A stretch of 64,000 nt of DNA from Amoebidium appalachense. Lineage: Eukaryota; Ichthyosporea. The DNA lies in the NCBI GenBank assembly GCA_963693365.1, contig CAVNZM010000001.1, forward strand, positions 20,336,001-20,400,000, in the 5' to 3' direction. Made by a program: the position numbers and the translations under genes. Each line of letters begins with the position of its first letter. Within the stretch, counting starts at the first letter, position 1. The notes under the pieces were generated by a model. It ran no database searches. It was not told where the DNA came from and was given only the letters and a program-made list of their open reading frames with translations. Of the stretch, positions 16,711 through 26,579 are shown in pieces.

Positions 16711-17844
16711 ATGTCTAAGATGGACATTCCAGTAACAGCACCGCCGCTAACCCTGAATGCCGATCTCATGCATCTTACAAGCTGGAGGTTGACGTACCCC
16801 GGTCGCCAGCGTGTGCTTACCATTGACCTGGGCAGCATGCAGAAGCACCCACTGACGGGTCAGACACATCCGTTCGTGCTCACTGTCATCGAAGTAAACT
16901 CGAAGAGGGGAGTGTGGGTCCCGATGGCAGCACGCGACTCTGTCACTGTGAGAGAGGGCTTCAAAACAGCACTGCAGAGGCTGTATGCCCTGCGAGCTGT
17001 GGCATGGCGGGCCGAGAATGAAACGAGCAGGGGGTACGCTGGGGTAGCAAGCGACTACAGCGCAGGGGCAGAAGGGCCACATCCCTTTAGAAGGGTCATC
17101 ACAGACCCCGGTTCGGAATTCAAGGGGGAGTTTACAGCATACGTGAAGGGATTAGGCATGCAGCACATCATGCTAGATTCAGCCGACCATAGGGCCAACA
17201 GCGTCGTGGAGAGGTTCAATCGCAGCCTGCGTGAGCTAATGGCAGACAGGTTCGAGCTAGGGTTTGCTTACTTGAACCTCTTTTATGAGAACGGGTGGGT
17301 GGATATTGAACTGACATACAACACACGATCTCACTCGGCAGTCTATGGCAAGCCCCCGTTCCTGGTAACCTACCACGACGAGCAGCGCCATCACTTGAAA
17401 GTGGTAAAGAAAGCCAAGCGGGTAATGAAAGTAGCATTTAAATACCATCCGGGCGACGTGGTGCGGATACGCTCGGACGAGGCACTGAAAGACGTCCACT
17501 TTCCAAAGAAAAGCATGGCAGAAAACACAGGCATGGGGGAATGGGACCCGTCACTCTGGGTTATCAAATTCCTTTCTGGTTTCAAGTACACAGTCGAGCT
17601 TGACGGGCAGCCGGGTGTGACCAGACGCCGCCACCCACGTGACATACTACCCACCCCTGCTAGCACAAGCACACATGGACAACAAGAGAAGGAAGCATCG
17701 GCCATATTGGATGCCATGACTCCGCTACAGCAAGACCTGTATGCAGCCGATATTTTGTTCCAGATGGGCAGCAAGAGAACAGTACCTGCCACATTCCCAC
17801 AGCCTGGCGTCACTGGCAGGAAGCGCCCTCGCAGCAGGCACTAG
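16711..17844 (+). CDS. Retroviral-type (rve) integrase of the transposon
   Basis: 377 residues from the ATG at 16711 to TAG. The catalytic core has VLTIDLGSM (Asp39), VITDPGSEFKGEF (Asp132) and NSVVERFNR (Glu167), giving the D,D-34-E spacing expected of retroviral and Polinton integrases. The YNTRSHSAVYGKPPF segment is the typical end of the core. A carboxyl-terminal SH3/chromo-like region follows (WVIKFLSGFKYTVEL, then RRRHPRDILP). The amino-terminal HHCC zinc domain is not seen. The tail includes KRPRSRH, a basic stretch that may act in nuclear import. The protein would cut and join the element's ends, producing the short target-site duplication. The gene is intact. Confidence 0.92.
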   Translation: MSKMDIPVTAPPLTLNADLMHLTSWRLTYPGRQRVLTIDLGSMQKHPLTGQTHPFVLTVIEVNSKRGVWVPMAARDSVTVREGFKTALQRLYALRAVAWRAENETSRGYAGVASDYSAGAEGPHPFRRVITDPGSEFKGEFTAYVKGLGMQHIMLDSADHRANSVVERFNRSLRELMADRFELGFAYLNLFYENGWVDIELTYNTRSHSAVYGKPPFLVTYHDEQRHHLKVVKKAKRVMKVAFKYHPGDVVRIRSDEALKDVHFPKKSMAENTGMGEWDPSLWVIKFLSGFKYTVELDGQPGVTRRRHPRDILPTPASTSTHGQQEKEASAILDAMTPLQQDLYAADILFQMGSKRTVPATFPQPGVTGRKRPRSRH

Positions 17845-17858
17845 CTACTTCAAACTCC

Positions 17859-18725
17859 TTACTGGGCAGCATTGAGAACAAATGAAGGCCTATGACCCAT
17901 GCTCTGCATAGCCTCCTGCGTTTCACGGAGCTTGACGGCATTGAGCCTCTCCTTGAGCTGCAGTCGCATACCACGCAAGGCAGCCTGAGTCTCTGTCATG
18001 GGCTGCCTGTCGTCCCTGTAGAAGCCACGCTGCTCAATAGACCTTGCTACCCCAGGCGGGTAGACAGAGTTCCATGCCCCTGTCTGCCTACCCTGGTACT
18101 CTTGCACAGCCGGTGCAATCTCCTCATTAAACAGTGAACCGACACCCTTCTCATTTATCACACGCTCTCGCAGGCCACGCACGGGCACCACAGCACCTCT
18201 GCCTACCACCTGATTGTCTTGGTTTTCCATATTTGCCAGAGTGGAACACTCCGTAAAGTCTTCTGGCTTCAGCCGCTTCATGAGGCAGCCCTGGTAACCC
18301 TGCAGGTAGGGTGCAACACGCTTGTTGACCTGTGCACGAATGGGCTTATCTGCCTCCTGTTTCTCCCTGCGCAGCTTGTATTTCTGCTCCGCTGCCTGTC
18401 GAAGCGCACTTATCTTTGGGGTTGTGGCATCGTGGAAAGCTTTGATAGCCACCGGCCAGGTGAGCAGGAACTGCTTGACGTTATGCTGTGTGTAGCTGCT
18501 GCCATAAGCGGCGGACAGCCTGTCATGCACATACCGCATTGCTTCTGGCATCTCTTCGGCAACGGCGGCTGCAAGCTCTCTGGCAGGCACCAATGACGCA
18601 ATCAGTTTGTAATTGAAGGCCTTACCGTAGCCTCCCACAGTCGTATCCTCGCTAGTGGGGTTGAGGAAGGCAAACACAGACATGATGTAGATTTGGGGTT
18701 GAATGGATGAACGAACTTTTTGCAT
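17859..18725 (-). CDS. Unknown transposon protein, 288 aa
   Basis: Starts ATG at 18725 and ends TAA at 17859; a second ATG at residue 15 (MSVFAFLNP) is also a plausible start. The frame is intact and soluble-looking, with a charged helical middle (KYKLRREKQEADKPIRAQ) and a Gln/Arg-rich second half (TETQAALRGMRLQLKERL). No signal peptide, membrane segment or named motif is visible. It is the first gene of the minus-strand set and ends 14 bases from the end of the integrase gene. A virion or replication role is possible, but nothing in the sequence proves it. I do not recognise the family. Confidence 0.75.
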   Translation of the reverse strand: MQKVRSSIQPQIYIMSVFAFLNPTSEDTTVGGYGKAFNYKLIASLVPARELAAAVAEEMPEAMRYVHDRLSAAYGSSYTQHNVKQFLLTWPVAIKAFHDATTPKISALRQAAEQKYKLRREKQEADKPIRAQVNKRVAPYLQGYQGCLMKRLKPEDFTECSTLANMENQDNQVVGRGAVVPVRGLRERVINEKGVGSLFNEEIAPAVQEYQGRQTGAWNSVYPPGVARSIEQRGFYRDDRQPMTETQAALRGMRLQLKERLNAVKLRETQEAMQSMGHRPSFVLNAAQ

Positions 18726-18815
18726 CGCAACCCACAGAAACAGGAAATTTTAGCCACAAACTTTTATTCACTCACTAAGTGGCTCAGAGACTCGGACACC
18801 ATGCGGCACTGGGTG

Positions 18816-19535
18816 TCACACAGTGACAGATCGGTTAAGATCATCCATAAGCTGCCCATGAGGCTGTTCTATGCTCTCAGACTGCCAGTGGACCTGAGAG
18901 ACGGCCTGGGCTAGCGTCGAGCTTCTGTGATGAAATATTGCCGACAGTGTAAGTCTCACTCCCAGCTCCAGCATTGGATTTTTTACCAGCGCCGTGTCAG
19001 TACACGCATCTAGCAGCGCGTAAATGTGCGAGTCAAAGACACCACTGGCAAGGTCTCCCTGCAGCTTCTCAGGCCACCCCATCAACTGTATACCCTTCGA
19101 TATAGCCATCAACACTGTAGTTGCTATGTATGCAAATAACACGATTATACCATGCACTGTATGGAGCTGGCCACACGCCTTTGTCATGCTACCAAGATGC
19201 TGCGACGAGCAACTAAGCTCCGCCTGCGGGCCTGTGTCTGCATCACGCATGCTGGCTGTATCCAACCTCCGAGAGGCCGAGGCACTTGCCTGTGCTTCAA
19301 GTGCTAGTGTAGCCGCGGCTGCGGCTTCGGCTGCAGCTCTAGCCTCTGCACGTTCTCGCCGTGCCACACTTTTGTTTTCCATGGCTTCCATTAGGTCACG
19401 ATCAAGCATACTATCAGTCATGGAGGGAGGCCTTCCCGCCTGCCCTGATTCGTCGATGCCCGCCACGAGAGCCACCAAATCCTCTGTAAGCCCCGAGGTC
19501 GACGTCTCCAACATGTTTGCCCTGGGTGTAGCCAT
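18816..19535 (-). CDS. Unknown transposon membrane protein with Ala-rich coil, 239 aa
   Basis: Starts ATG at 19535. Residues about 46-95 are rich in Ala, Glu and Arg (ERAEARAAAEAAAAA), likely a helix or coiled coil. A single hydrophobic segment at about 128-147 (HGIIVLFAYIATTVLMAIS) is a probable membrane anchor. The rest is amphipathic, with no named motif. It lies 90 bp upstream of the 288-aa gene on the same strand, so the two may share a transcript. Single-pass proteins with a coil are common among small virion proteins, but this resemblance is not evidence of function. Confidence 0.7.
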   Translation of the reverse strand: MATPRANMLETSTSGLTEDLVALVAGIDESGQAGRPPSMTDSMLDRDLMEAMENKSVARRERAEARAAAEAAAAATLALEAQASASASRRLDTASMRDADTGPQAELSCSSQHLGSMTKACGQLHTVHGIIVLFAYIATTVLMAISKGIQLMGWPEKLQGDLASGVFDSHIYALLDACTDTALVKNPMLELGVRLTLSAIFHHRSSTLAQAVSQVHWQSESIEQPHGQLMDDLNRSVTV

Positions 19536-19567
19536 GATTACCTCTCATCCCCAAAAATTAATTTCTG

Positions 19568-20011
19568 TCATGCCTCAAACCATGAATCTGAAGACTTCTC
19601 ATGGACTGCAAGCTTCCAGTTGGTAGTTTCAGGCTGCTTTGTGGTTATGAACGCCATCATAGTCTCGGGAGAGAGCTCAAGTTTACCCCCCTTCACTGCA
19701 TCGCAATACTCCTTGCATGCTTGTTCAATGCGTTTTAGAGACATTGCAGCTTTCCCCCTCACCTTTTGCAGTGAAATGGCTTTATCGTCCACACCTGGGA
19801 TTTGCAACGTGAGCAGCCGGTGACTGCGCATGTATTTAATCAGCAGACGGGAGTATACACGCTTCTTCTCTATGTCCCTGTACGTCATTGTGTTTCTGCC
19901 CAGCTTTCTAAGACGAATGTACTCGCAGGCTAACTTTGCCATCTTATCTGGCCCCTCGCTGATAATGTCCTGCGTTTGCCTCATCTTGGACCTGGTATGG
20001 CCTATGTACAT
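19568..20011 (-). CDS. Unknown basic transposon protein, 147 aa
   Basis: The first ATG is at 20011; the frame is open to 20101 but only from GTG. The product is basic and helical (KLACEYIRLRKLGRNTM, EKKRVYSRLLIKYMRSHR) and ends KSSDSWFEA. No named domain is visible. It is the outermost minus-strand gene, 32 bases before the 239-aa gene and about 100 bases inside the right TIR, so its promoter must lie in or next to the TIR. A DNA-binding or regulatory role would fit the charge, but that is inference. Confidence 0.7.
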   Translation of the reverse strand: MYIGHTRSKMRQTQDIISEGPDKMAKLACEYIRLRKLGRNTMTYRDIEKKRVYSRLLIKYMRSHRLLTLQIPGVDDKAISLQKVRGKAAMSLKRIEQACKEYCDAVKGGKLELSPETMMAFITTKQPETTNWKLAVHEKSSDSWFEA

Positions 20012-20114
20012 ACAACAAACACAAAAAGTTTCTGTACCCGGGAAAACTTGCAAAAAAAACACTATTTGACATCCGACTTTCGTGGAGCTGCATTTATACA
20101 CCTCTCCCTAGATG

Positions 20115-20348
20115 CGATTGGACGGCAATCTACCGTCAACCCATCTAAGGCTAAAAACTCTAGCCAAATAAAGCTATTCCGCATGCCATCACAAAGCCCG
20201 ACCCAGCCATCGAACGCCCTCCTGGGCGCTCCCCCTATACCGCCTGAACCAGCGCCAATTTGGACGTATCTCGGTCGGGTCGGGCGCTGGTTGATGCATT
20301 ATTTCCGAGCTAGAAAAAATTCCCAAAATCCGGGGGTAGGATGTGTGT
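20115..20348. repeat. Right terminal inverted repeat
   Basis: The 234-bp inverted copy of 10260-10493, ending GGATGTGTGT at 20348 and followed by ACGG. Near-identity of the two arms indicates recent insertion or ongoing homogenisation during replication. Confidence 0.95.
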
Positions 20349-20352
20349 ACGG

Positions 20353-21184
20353 TCACACACACCGCGGTACGTACCATGCTAAGCACAAAAAGAAACACAC
20401 CAACGTCACGGCCACGTGTACACACACACACACGTATATACACACAGCTTCGCGCTCAAACGCACACGCACACACACAGCACTTGCCGTGAGGCCAAATG
20501 GTCGACTTTCCTTCTGTACTGCATGGTTGATGGCCGCATCATGATCATGAAACACTGTGAAAGGGGGGGGGGGGGGGGGGAGGGGGAGGGGGAGGGGGGA
20601 GGGAGGGGCTCCGAAAGGGGGGGGGGGGGAAGGCGCGGGGAGGGGCCGGGGGGGGGGGGGGGGGGGGGGGGCTTTAAGAACACATATGTACATGTGTATG
20701 TATATGTTACACCTGTTATAAATTGAATTCTAGCTGCGGCGCTGGCTTTGATAAACGCCACATATGCATGTCTGTAGTCTTGGCCGTCTGCACAGCACGT
20801 CTGCACTATTACTATATAGTAGACCGCGGCAGCACGGCTACAGCGATTGCAGCTGATAGCAGACCGTCCACCAGAAACAGACAACCATGGGCCCGAAAAA
20901 AATACACAGGGAGACACAATTAATATATGTTGAGCAGGTATCCAGTGCACACCGTGCCACTGACATGTACAGATCGTGGCACACCCACCCATACACAGTG
21001 CATGCAACAATGGGACACACCGGCTACGTATACCAGGCGGCGCTGCCAGTATGTATGGGGACTGGAGCGCATCCAGACACGCTAGGCAACTAATTAACCC
21101 ACTTCTTCCCGCCTTAATTAAGCTTTCTCCCTCGCTCCCCCCCCCCCCCCCTCCTTCTCTACCCATCCCCCCCAGGCCTTCTCA

Positions 21185-21256
<72 letters not shown>

Positions 21257-21563
21257 TATATATATATATATGGCATGTATATATAGATCTCTCTCTGTCT
21301 CTCTCTCTCTCTCTCTCCCCCCCCCCCCCTAGATCTCTAGATCTCTCTGTCTATCTGTGTCTCTCTCTCTATATATCTCTCTCTCCCTCTTTCTCTCTCT
21401 TTCTCTCCCCCATTCCCCTTCCCCCCCTTTCCGAGGCTCTCTCTAGATCTCTCTGTCTCTCTCCATACATGATCTCTCTCTCTCCCCCTCCCTCCCCCCC
21501 CCCCTCTCTCTCTGTCTCTCGCTTGAGATCTCTCTCTCCCCCCCCCCCCTCCTCTTTCCCCCC

Positions 21564-21647
<84 letters not shown>

Positions 21648-21648
21648 A

Positions 21649-21711
<63 letters not shown>

Positions 21712-21805
21712 CTCTCTCTCGTGCTCTCTTTCCCTCTCTTGCTTCCTTCTTCCCCATCTTTCCCTCTCTTAATTTTTCTCTCACACAACATTCTATGCAA
21801 CCACC

Positions 21806-21851
<46 letters not shown>

Positions 21852-21937
21852 CCCCCCCCCCCCCCCCCCCCCCCTCCCCCCCCCCCTCCCCCCCCCCCCC
21901 CCCCCCTCCCTCCTCCTCCTCCGGCTACCTTTCTTTC
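20353..21937. repeat. Simple-repeat stretch without genes
   Basis: Holds poly-G/GGGGA (20563-20670), a CT array (21187-21252), interrupted CT/C blocks, a long CT array (21567-21645) passing into CTAT repeats (21668-21712), and a C tract with few interruptions (21806-21910). Between 20690 and 21120 is unique DNA in which I see no gene. Confidence 0.85.
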
Positions 21938-21949
21938 CGTACGTAACCC

Positions 21950-22239
21950 AGAGGGGCGGGTTGGTGCAATGGTAAGATCTCTGCGTGTCAAACTCCGAGT
22001 CGCAGGATCGATCCTTGATACTTCCGCTGTTACTTCCGCTTTTTGTCTGCTCGACGGTCCACCGGTCTGGCCGCCCCCTAGAAGCCATCACCCCAAACCA
22101 CGTCACGTCAACAGCACCACCAATTTGTGACATGACGTCATGAACACATTGGCCCTCTGACGTCGACGGCGCGCCGCTTGGGCATCCCGGCCCAAGCTCC
22201 CCTGAGGCAGTGCCTCGGTGGGAGTGACTCAGGATAAAA
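21950..22239 (+). mobile_element. tRNA-derived SINE with target-site duplications
   Basis: About 290 bp flanked by CGTACGTAACCC (21938-21949) and CGTACGTACCCC (22240-22251), 11 of 12 bases identical. The head has a pol III A box (TGGTGCAATGG, 21961-21971) and a B-box-like GGATCGATCC about 45 bases later, as in tRNA genes. It cannot fold as a functional tRNA because no 7-base anticodon loop with a paired stem is available. The body is unique and its right end is A-rich (GGATAAAA). SINEs of this kind are copied by a partner LINE's reverse transcriptase. Confidence 0.7.
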
Positions 22240-22479
22240 CGTACGTACCCCACATCATTACCGCTTCTGCCTCCTCCGTCTTCCCCCTCCCCCCCCCCCC
22301 TCCCCCCCTTCTTCTTCCTCCCCAATGTCTCGAGCTCCTTCGAAGCACGTACTGGTACACGTGTCAAACGGGCCACGCGCCAGGCAGACACAGCTATGTG
22401 CAGGCAAAACCTGATCACACTCCGGGCAACCGTTGACACGCACGCAGTCACAGTTGTACTGTTACACCTGCGCACGGTG

Positions 22480-23009
22480 CCACACACACACATACATAGT
22501 ATTCACGCACACACTGCCACATTCGTAAAGAGGCAGGTTCTTACACACACACAAAGTGCACACACATGCAGACACACGCGCACGCACAAGCGCGCGCACA
22601 CACAGTATTGATCAGTATTAACTTGACACGCACATGTATGTACACATGCACACGGCTCGGCTTGAATGAGCCACATACGTGGACAAATATGAAGTTATGA
22701 TGAAGAATGGTCTAACACACATACTCAAGCGTACATGCACTCGCATGCCTTGTGTGACACACAAACACATTTCCCCCCCCCTCTCCGAACGCACACAAAC
22801 AGGTACACACACCAATGTGAAGCTTCCGTATGTCCACAGAACGCACGCACACACCCACACACCTCCACACAAACACTTGTGTATACACACGCACGCACGC
22901 ACGCTCAAACGCCAACACACGCACACACACGCGCAAATTTGCAAACACTTTCACGCACGTCCTCGCGCACATTACACACACCACAAACACACACAAACAC
23001 ACCGTACAC

Positions 23010-23068
<59 letters not shown>

Positions 23069-23195
23069 GTCATGTAGTCACACACAAAACATGTGCGCCC
23101 ACACACACACAAACAATGGCACGCACACACACACGCACGCACACAACACATTCTTCACAGCCTGAGAGAGAGAGAGAGAAAGAGAGAAGGAGAGC

Positions 23196-23293
<98 letters not shown>

Positions 23294-23460
23294 AAGCGGG
23301 AGGGAGGAGCTCGAGGTGGGCTGAGGGAGAGGAAGGGGGGGGGGGGGGGAGGAGAGAGAGAGAGAGAGAGAAGGGAGCCGGGGGGGGGGGGGGGGGAGGG
23401 AGGGGAGGGAGAGAGAGGGAGGGAGAGGGAGAGGAAGGGAGGGAGGGAGAGCACAATACT
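22480..23460. repeat. CA-rich and GA-rich arrays
   Basis: Interrupted CA sequence 22480-23005, a pure CA array 23009-23066, an interrupted CA block to 23156, then GA arrays 23163-23291 and 23352-23450 with G runs. Poly-G also at 23670-23705. No gene is supported in this stretch. Confidence 0.9.
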
Positions 23461-23666
23461 ACTATTTCAAAGAACGGTTTATTCAGCCTTGCCAAGATCA
23501 TTTTGAAGTTTTGACCTTACATAACGGAAGTATGAATATGGTGGGTGCACGTGGGGGGAAGGTGGGAATTTGTCGATGCCGGGGAGCTCGAGGGAGGGGA
23601 GAGGGGGAAGGGGGCCGGGGGGGTGTGGGGCAGCGGGGGGCCCGGGGGGGTTGGGGGGTTGCGAGG

Positions 23667-23705
<39 letters not shown>

Positions 23706-23707
<2 letters not shown>

Positions 23708-25560
23708 TAATGGAGGGGATCGAAACGCAGAGGCCCTTTGGATCCCTCTCCCCGGGATCACACCCCAATGCTTGCAGTAGAATACTACTACTGTTCACAG
23801 TGTCCGGCACCGTGTTAGGCACTTGGTGATCGTGTCCAGGCACCGTATGTGGAACCTGCAGCTGGCTGCAGGACGGTCTTATGGGGTAGTAGCCCTGGGC
23901 AAAGTGTGTACTTATAGTTAGGTTGTGAAGGATGGTTTAGCTTAGCTGAACTCATAGATAGCACCTTGACTAGTGTACTGTCGGTGCTGTGTGGTAGACG
24001 ATAGTTTTCCGAGAGGGCCTGGAGAGGATCTCCGGGAACAAAACGTGATAATAATAAATAATAATAATAATAAAAAAATCAGAAAGGTCTTGCAATCAGC
24101 GGCAGGGGGCCAAGGACACCACCTTGGCCCTCCATCCCTCTCCGTGTGCGTGGCTGGCTTCCGGGGCTCTGGCTGTTTGAGTGGCCCCGTGGCAGTGTGA
24201 CTGGGTGGGCCTGACAGTGCTGACACATCGATTCCCTCCCGACCGGGTGAGGTTTCAGCCAATCACAAGTCAATAAAAACCTAAATGACGTCATGCAATA
24301 ACAAGGAGAGTCGGCTTCGAGCCTCGGCTGTTACGAAGGCGACAATGTTCTGGTCTTAGGCATCTGCGGGTACTTGTTTTTGTCCTGATATTCGTTATTT
24401 GTGCTTGTGATAGAAATCTACATGCTCCTTTTTCACAGAAGCACACGAAGCGATGAAGGCTTCGAAAATTTTGGCTTCGCTGTAAAGGTAGTGTTTTCAC
24501 AGCGTGACGGCAGACGTCCGTCCGATGGTGAGGGTGTTGCTGCTGCAGCCAATCGGAAATCGCTATCTGGAAGCTGATTGAGGACCAATCATCGGTCCGG
24601 TAGATCAGACATGTTTGAATCATGTACCATGTGAACTTCCTTTGAACGAAGAATAAATTTCCACGAACCCCACAATTTTGCATCCAGCTTAGAAATTCCG
24701 TGTATGCTGACATTTGGAATAGCATTTTAAAAAATGATACTCCGAACGCAAAATCCGCATGAAAAGTCTGTTTAAAATATCAGTTATTTTAATAGAGATA
24801 AACGGGCATCTGCTGGTACAGGCATCTTTAGTCAGCTGAGACTCTGCTCTTCTGCTTTAGAGTTTGGCTGGCTCTTATGCGGCAGAGTTTAGTGAGATAT
24901 TTTGGGCATTCTTGACACCAGCCTTTGAAATCTGTGGTCAGGGATCAATCATCTCATTACCTTGACGCTCATATGCCCTTACCACAGCTAAAAATAACCA
25001 CAAGCATGGGTACTTCGGATCATTCGTAAACAGAAGATATAAAGTTCAGAAATTTAGAGGGAGATTTTGTATGTTTAGGAAATAGGCATTTTTGGTTATG
25101 AATTATGTTCACAGTTTTATCGAGCGTTGTGAAAGCACTCGATCAGGTTTCGACGTACGGTATTGTTATGATCACCTACTTAGAATGGGTAACTTCTCAG
25201 CTCCAGCCACGACTGGCCCCTGGAGGAAGGGATAGTAAAGCGCACAGAAACTTAATATTTGATACAATGTGTAAACACTGCAATGTGTCCTGGAATACTG
25301 ACGTTGTCTGTGTTCACTTCTGAATGGGCCCAAGGACAAAGACCTTCATGTTGTTCTCAATGCGACTTCAAACCCTGATAAACAAGTACTCAAGCGCCAT
25401 TTTCCGCGGTTCGTTAGCACCTAGATCCTGGCGATTGATTGGGTATGGCTCAGGCAATGAATTAGGTCACGAAACAATCGTATTTTATTGGTGTCAAATC
25501 ATGGCTCTTATAAGCTGGTGCCGAGGGCCGTTTCGCAACCCTGCCTGCGTGCCTGCCTCC
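23706..25560. other. AT-balanced spacer, no gene seen
   Basis: Mixed-composition DNA free of the large homopolymers. The longest frame (24291-24725, minus) has no ATG-led coding character or domain, and I could not assemble exons. The last few hundred bases are likely the upstream region of the PH-domain gene. Confidence 0.5.
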
Positions 25561-25565
25561 CGGGG

Positions 25566-25572
25566 TATATAG
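25566..25572 (+). promoter_or_regulatory. TATA box upstream of the PH-domain gene
   Basis: GGGGTATATAGAG at 25562-25574 is a strong TATA-type core. An inverted CCAAT motif (ATTGG) lies near 25488. The ATG is about 350 bases downstream, so the 5' leader would be long or contain an intron. Confidence 0.5.
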
Positions 25573-25919
25573 AGCGTCATTGTCCAAGCCTTCGCCAGTC
25601 AGTCACGCGTACGCACACAGTGAGCAGTGGATGGAGTACCGTGTCCTCTACTTGAACCTTCTAAGTCGAGGACTTTTGACTCGCTGGTTTGCAGCGCCGT
25701 GGTCTCCGTGACATGCGAATGCTAACGCAAAATTCTCACACTACTGAGCATTATATTGGATTGTTGGAGCACGACATCATGTTTTAGCGACTTGGAAGTA
25801 TTAATAATATTGAAAACTGGGTGCTGTTTTAAAACTGGCACCTGCACTTCACTTAGGAAATTTTCCCCTGCTTTTAGAGATTCAAAAGCAAGAAACATAA
25901 CATTTTTTACACAAACACC

Positions 25920-26579
25920 ATGGCCACTCTTTCTCCCCAAGTGGTTGTGCGGACCCCAAGTGCCCACAGCGTCAGTTCGTTCTCCACCAGTGCTTCTGAG
26001 GTGACCGGTCTATCGGATTGTGAAACAAGCTCGCAACGCTCCCTTGCCTCTAACCGCTCATCCGACAACGTTTCCCACAACTCTACCACATCGGTGGGCC
26101 GCCTACAGATCTACCAACCTCCAGGTGGACGCCGCGCCGGGGAACGCAAGGGGTCGAAACAAGCCGTAAAACCAACACACAACGTAACGGGGTATGTGGT
26201 GAAGGAGTCGGCACACAACAACTACCAGCGCTTGTGGCAGCCAAAGTGGTTTGTGCTTGACGTGCAGACGGGCGTGATCAGCTACTACAAGAAGAAGGGC
26301 GACCAGAAGGTGCACGGCACAGTCCGCCTTGCAGACTACAACGTGTGCGAGCGTGTCAAATGGTACGACGCATCCCAGACTCTCTTCACGCTCTATTCGA
26401 CCACAAACACAAGTGCTCGCAGTTATACGTTCTTCACACAGTCGAAGGAGGAGACAGACACGTGGATCCATTCCATCCGCCCGTTTTTGTCCGCCGACCA
26501 GTGCAGCCCAGTCATGAAGAAGAAGGGGTGGGCGCTGGTGGAGAGCAAGCTGTCTGCTCTGATGCCTCGAATGATGTGA
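25920..26579 (+). CDS. PH-domain protein, intronless
   Basis: 219 residues from ATG at 25920 (context ACACCATGG) to TGA. Residues 1-60 are Ser/Thr-rich and probably disordered. Residues about 90-190 form a pleckstrin-homology domain: the opening strand TGYVVKES, then QPKWFVLD, YYKKKGDQKVHGTVRLADY, a later strand SYTFFTQSKEETDTWI with the conserved Trp182 of the closing helix, and IRPFL. PH domains bind phosphoinositides or proteins and bring the carrier to membranes. The KxxQPKWFVLD pattern with a Lys/Arg-rich first loop would allow lipid binding, but specificity cannot be read. The short basic tail (MKKKGWALVESK) has no domain. Unlike the other host genes here it has no intron in its coding region and sits outside the repeat-rich blocks. 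Its cellular role is unknown. Confidence 0.85.
   Translation: MATLSPQVVVRTPSAHSVSSFSTSASEVTGLSDCETSSQRSLASNRSSDNVSHNSTTSVGRLQIYQPPGGRRAGERKGSKQAVKPTHNVTGYVVKESAHNNYQRLWQPKWFVLDVQTGVISYYKKKGDQKVHGTVRLADYNVCERVKWYDASQTLFTLYSTTNTSARSYTFFTQSKEETDTWIHSIRPFLSADQCSPVMKKKGWALVESKLSALMPRMM

Larger units (their letters stand above)
10260..20348. mobile_element. Polinton/Maverick-related DNA transposon with TIRs, PolB and integrase
   Basis: A 10,089-bp unit bounded by 234-bp inverted repeats. Plus-strand genes in order: N-terminal PolB module (10729), PolB exonuclease-polymerase (13025), Erv1-like oxidase (16143), integrase (16711). Minus-strand genes: 288 aa (18725-17859), 239 aa (19535-18816), 147 aa (20011-19568). 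The two groups converge, 14 bases apart, at 17845-17858. Protein-primed-type PolB plus retroviral-type integrase plus TIRs defines the Polinton/Maverick group. Major and minor capsid proteins, the FtsK-like ATPase and the adenovirus-type protease found in most Polintons are not recognisable, while a thiol oxidase is present. The element is free of the G/C homopolymers and CA arrays that surround it, and its GC-balanced codon use differs from the flanks. Confidence 0.9.

Noticed and set aside
21953-22025. A functional tRNA gene
   Set aside because: A and B boxes are present, but there is no proper anticodon stem-loop or acceptor stem; a SINE head with flanking duplications explains it better.
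24291-24725. 144-codon minus-strand frame
   Set aside because: Composition and residue pattern look non-coding, and no domain is visible.
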